DNA of 64,000 nt from NCBI RefSeq assembly GCF_000217955.3, contig NZ_AFOY02000012.1:40103-104102 (forward strand). The letters are read 5' to 3'. This stretch comes from Pseudomonas fluorescens HK44. Lineage in GTDB: Bacteria > Pseudomonadota > Gammaproteobacteria > Pseudomonadales > Pseudomonadaceae. The notes beneath the pieces are model-generated. The model was not told the DNA's origin and did not search any database. It saw nothing but the letters and a program-made list of their open reading frames with translations. Numbering within the stretch: the stretch's first letter is position 1; each line of letters starts with the position of its first letter. Position numbers and translations under genes: made by a program. Below are positions 62,687 to 64,000 of the stretch, piece after piece.

Positions 62687-63907
62687 ATGGGTGCGTTATC
62701 GCATTTGCGAGTACTGGATTTATCACGAGTATTGGCCGGGCCTTGGGCCGGGCAGATTCTCGCGGATCTCGGCGCCGAGGTTATAAAGGTCGAGCGTCCG
62801 GGCAATGGTGATGACACTCGCGCCTGGGGGCCGCCGTTCCTTAAGGATGCTTACGGCGAGAACACCAGCGAGGCGGCTTATTACCTGTCGGCCAATCGCA
62901 ACAAGCAGTCAGTGACCATCGACTTTACTCAGGCCGAAGGTCAGCGTCTGGTTCGTGAGCTGGCGGCGAAGTCCGACATCCTGATCGAGAACTTCAAGGT
63001 TGGTGGTCTGGCGGCGTATGGGCTGGACTACGAGTCGCTCAAGGTGATCAACCCTGATCTGATCTATTGCTCGATCACCGGCTTCGGCCAGACTGGACCT
63101 TATGCCAAGCGTGCGGGCTACGACTTCATGATCCAGGGGCTCGGTGGCTTGATGAGTCTGACCGGCCGCCCTGAAGGTGATGAAGGTGCCGGGCCGGTGA
63201 AAGTCGGTGTGGCGCTGACGGATATCCTGACGGGGCTCTATTCGACGGTAGCGATCCTGGCGGCGCTGGCTCATCGAGAGCATGAGGGCGGTGGTCAACA
63301 CATCGACATGGCGCTGTTGGATGTTCAGGTGGCGTGCCTTGCTAACCAGGCGATGAATTACCTGACTACCGGCATTGCTCCCAAGCGCTTGGGTAACGCC
63401 CACCCAAACATCGTTCCCTATCAGGACTTCCCGACCGCGGATGGTGACTTCATCCTGACGGTGGGGAATGACGGGCAGTTCCGCAAGTTCGCCGAAGTGG
63501 CTGGTCAGCCGCAGTGGGCGGATGATCCGCGGTTTGCGACGAACAAGCTTCGCGTTGCGAATCGTGCGGTGCTGATCCCATTGATTCGCCAGGCAACGGT
63601 CTTCAAGACCACTGCCGAGTGGGTGGCGCAGTTGGAGCAGGCAGGTGTGCCGTGCGGACCGATCAACGATCTGTCACAGGTGTTTGCCGATCCGCAGGTT
63701 AAGGCGCGTGGCCTGGCGATCGAGCTTCCTCATGCGTTGGCTGGGTTGGTGCCCCAGGTTGCCAGTCCCATTCGCATGTCCGAGACACCGGTGGAGTACC
63801 GTAATGCCCCTCCTCTATTGGGTGAGCACACGTTTGAGGTTTTGCAGCGGGTGCTGGGTCTTGAGGCTGCCGCCGTTGCTGCTTTCAAAGAAGCTGGAGT
63901 GCTCTGA
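62687..63907 (+). CDS. CaiB/BaiF (class III) CoA-transferase
   Basis: 406 residues. Transfers CoA between carboxylic acids; next to gcdH it probably activates glutarate to glutaryl-CoA using succinyl-CoA. The catalytic Asp is D146 (KRAGYDFMIQG). The N-terminal LDLSRVLAGPWAGQILADLGAEVIKVE is the standard family start. ATAGGAGAG precedes the ATG at 62687. Same order as PA0447-PA0446. Confidence 0.93.
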   Translation: MGALSHLRVLDLSRVLAGPWAGQILADLGAEVIKVERPGNGDDTRAWGPPFLKDAYGENTSEAAYYLSANRNKQSVTIDFTQAEGQRLVRELAAKSDILIENFKVGGLAAYGLDYESLKVINPDLIYCSITGFGQTGPYAKRAGYDFMIQGLGGLMSLTGRPEGDEGAGPVKVGVALTDILTGLYSTVAILAALAHREHEGGGQHIDMALLDVQVACLANQAMNYLTTGIAPKRLGNAHPNIVPYQDFPTADGDFILTVGNDGQFRKFAEVAGQPQWADDPRFATNKLRVANRAVLIPLIRQATVFKTTAEWVAQLEQAGVPCGPINDLSQVFADPQVKARGLAIELPHALAGLVPQVASPIRMSETPVEYRNAPPLLGEHTFEVLQRVLGLEAAAVAAFKEAGVL

Positions 63908-63925
63908 AGGTTCCCTCTATATAGA

Positions 63926-63971
63926 AGCGGCGATTTCCCCTCTCTATATAGAGGGGGAATCGCTGTTTTTT
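63926..63971 (+). terminator. Terminator of the gcdH operon
   Basis: GCGATTTCCCCTCT...AGAGGGGGAATCGC with a TATATA loop, followed by TTTTTT. The sequence CCCTCTATATAG occurs just upstream at 63913 and again (as CCCTCTCTATATAG) inside the hairpin, so the hairpin is partly duplicated. Confidence 0.88.
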
Positions 63972-64000
63972 CGGTTTTCTGCAACTCATTGATAGTAAAG

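Overview
The window is a high-GC stretch of a Pseudomonas chromosome, most like the P. fluorescens group. The basis is gene content and order: the kinB-algB pair, the aa3 cytochrome oxidase operon, znuA / zur-znuC-znuB, metNIQ, polA-engB-cytochrome c4-dsbA, and gcdH with its LysR regulator. Short inverted REP doublets (REPINs) fill many intergenic gaps, as is typical of this group. Almost every gene is a core chromosomal gene. I see no prophage, insertion sequence, CRISPR array, rRNA or tRNA.

Layout. 0-4 kb: an unknown gene end, a small EF-hand/dockerin-like protein, a radical SAM gene directly behind a perfect LexA box, a beta-carbonic anhydrase followed by the decayed tail of a SulP transporter, and a conserved unknown gene. 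4-13 kb: a complete aa3 oxidase locus, with structural genes coxB, coxA and coxC, copper delivery by ctaG and senC, heme A synthesis by ctaB and ctaA, and a SURF1 gene broken by one extra T. 13-20 kb: methionine uptake (metNIQ), zinc uptake under Zur, and homoserine kinase. 20-27 kb: polA, an ErsA/Spot 42-type sRNA with an AlgU-like promoter, engB, two c-type cytochromes and dsbA. Two inverted copies of a MITE-like repeat flank engB and the cytochrome genes. 27-36 kb: a signalling block with an EEP hydrolase, a diguanylate cyclase, an AmpD-type lipoprotein amidase, a c-di-GMP phosphodiesterase and KinB/AlgB.

36-51 kb: a small membrane protein with a sigma-54 promoter and paired enhancer palindromes, a DUF1328 protein, a structured non-coding stretch, a glutamate/dicarboxylate symporter, an SpmAB-type protein, a Mla-like lipid ABC system, an M16 peptidase-like protein, a Na/Pi cotransporter, TerC and a citrate transporter with a possible Crc-controlled leader. 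51-56 kb: a zincin/DUF4105 envelope protein next to three tandem DUF2388 paralogues, then two DUF1127 genes in a field of GTAC-type half sites. 56-64 kb: a CoA transferase, the pnt transhydrogenase operon (pntAA broken by one extra base), and the glutaryl-CoA degradation pair gcdH / CaiB-type transferase with its LysR regulator.

The observations most worth follow-up are the sigma-54/enhancer array upstream of the gene at 36109, the envelope cluster of DUF4105 plus three DUF2388 genes, the SOS-controlled radical SAM gene, the candidate structured RNA at 36.6-36.9 kb, the MITE-like pair, and the two single-base frameshifts. The frameshifts may be real lesions or sequencing errors.
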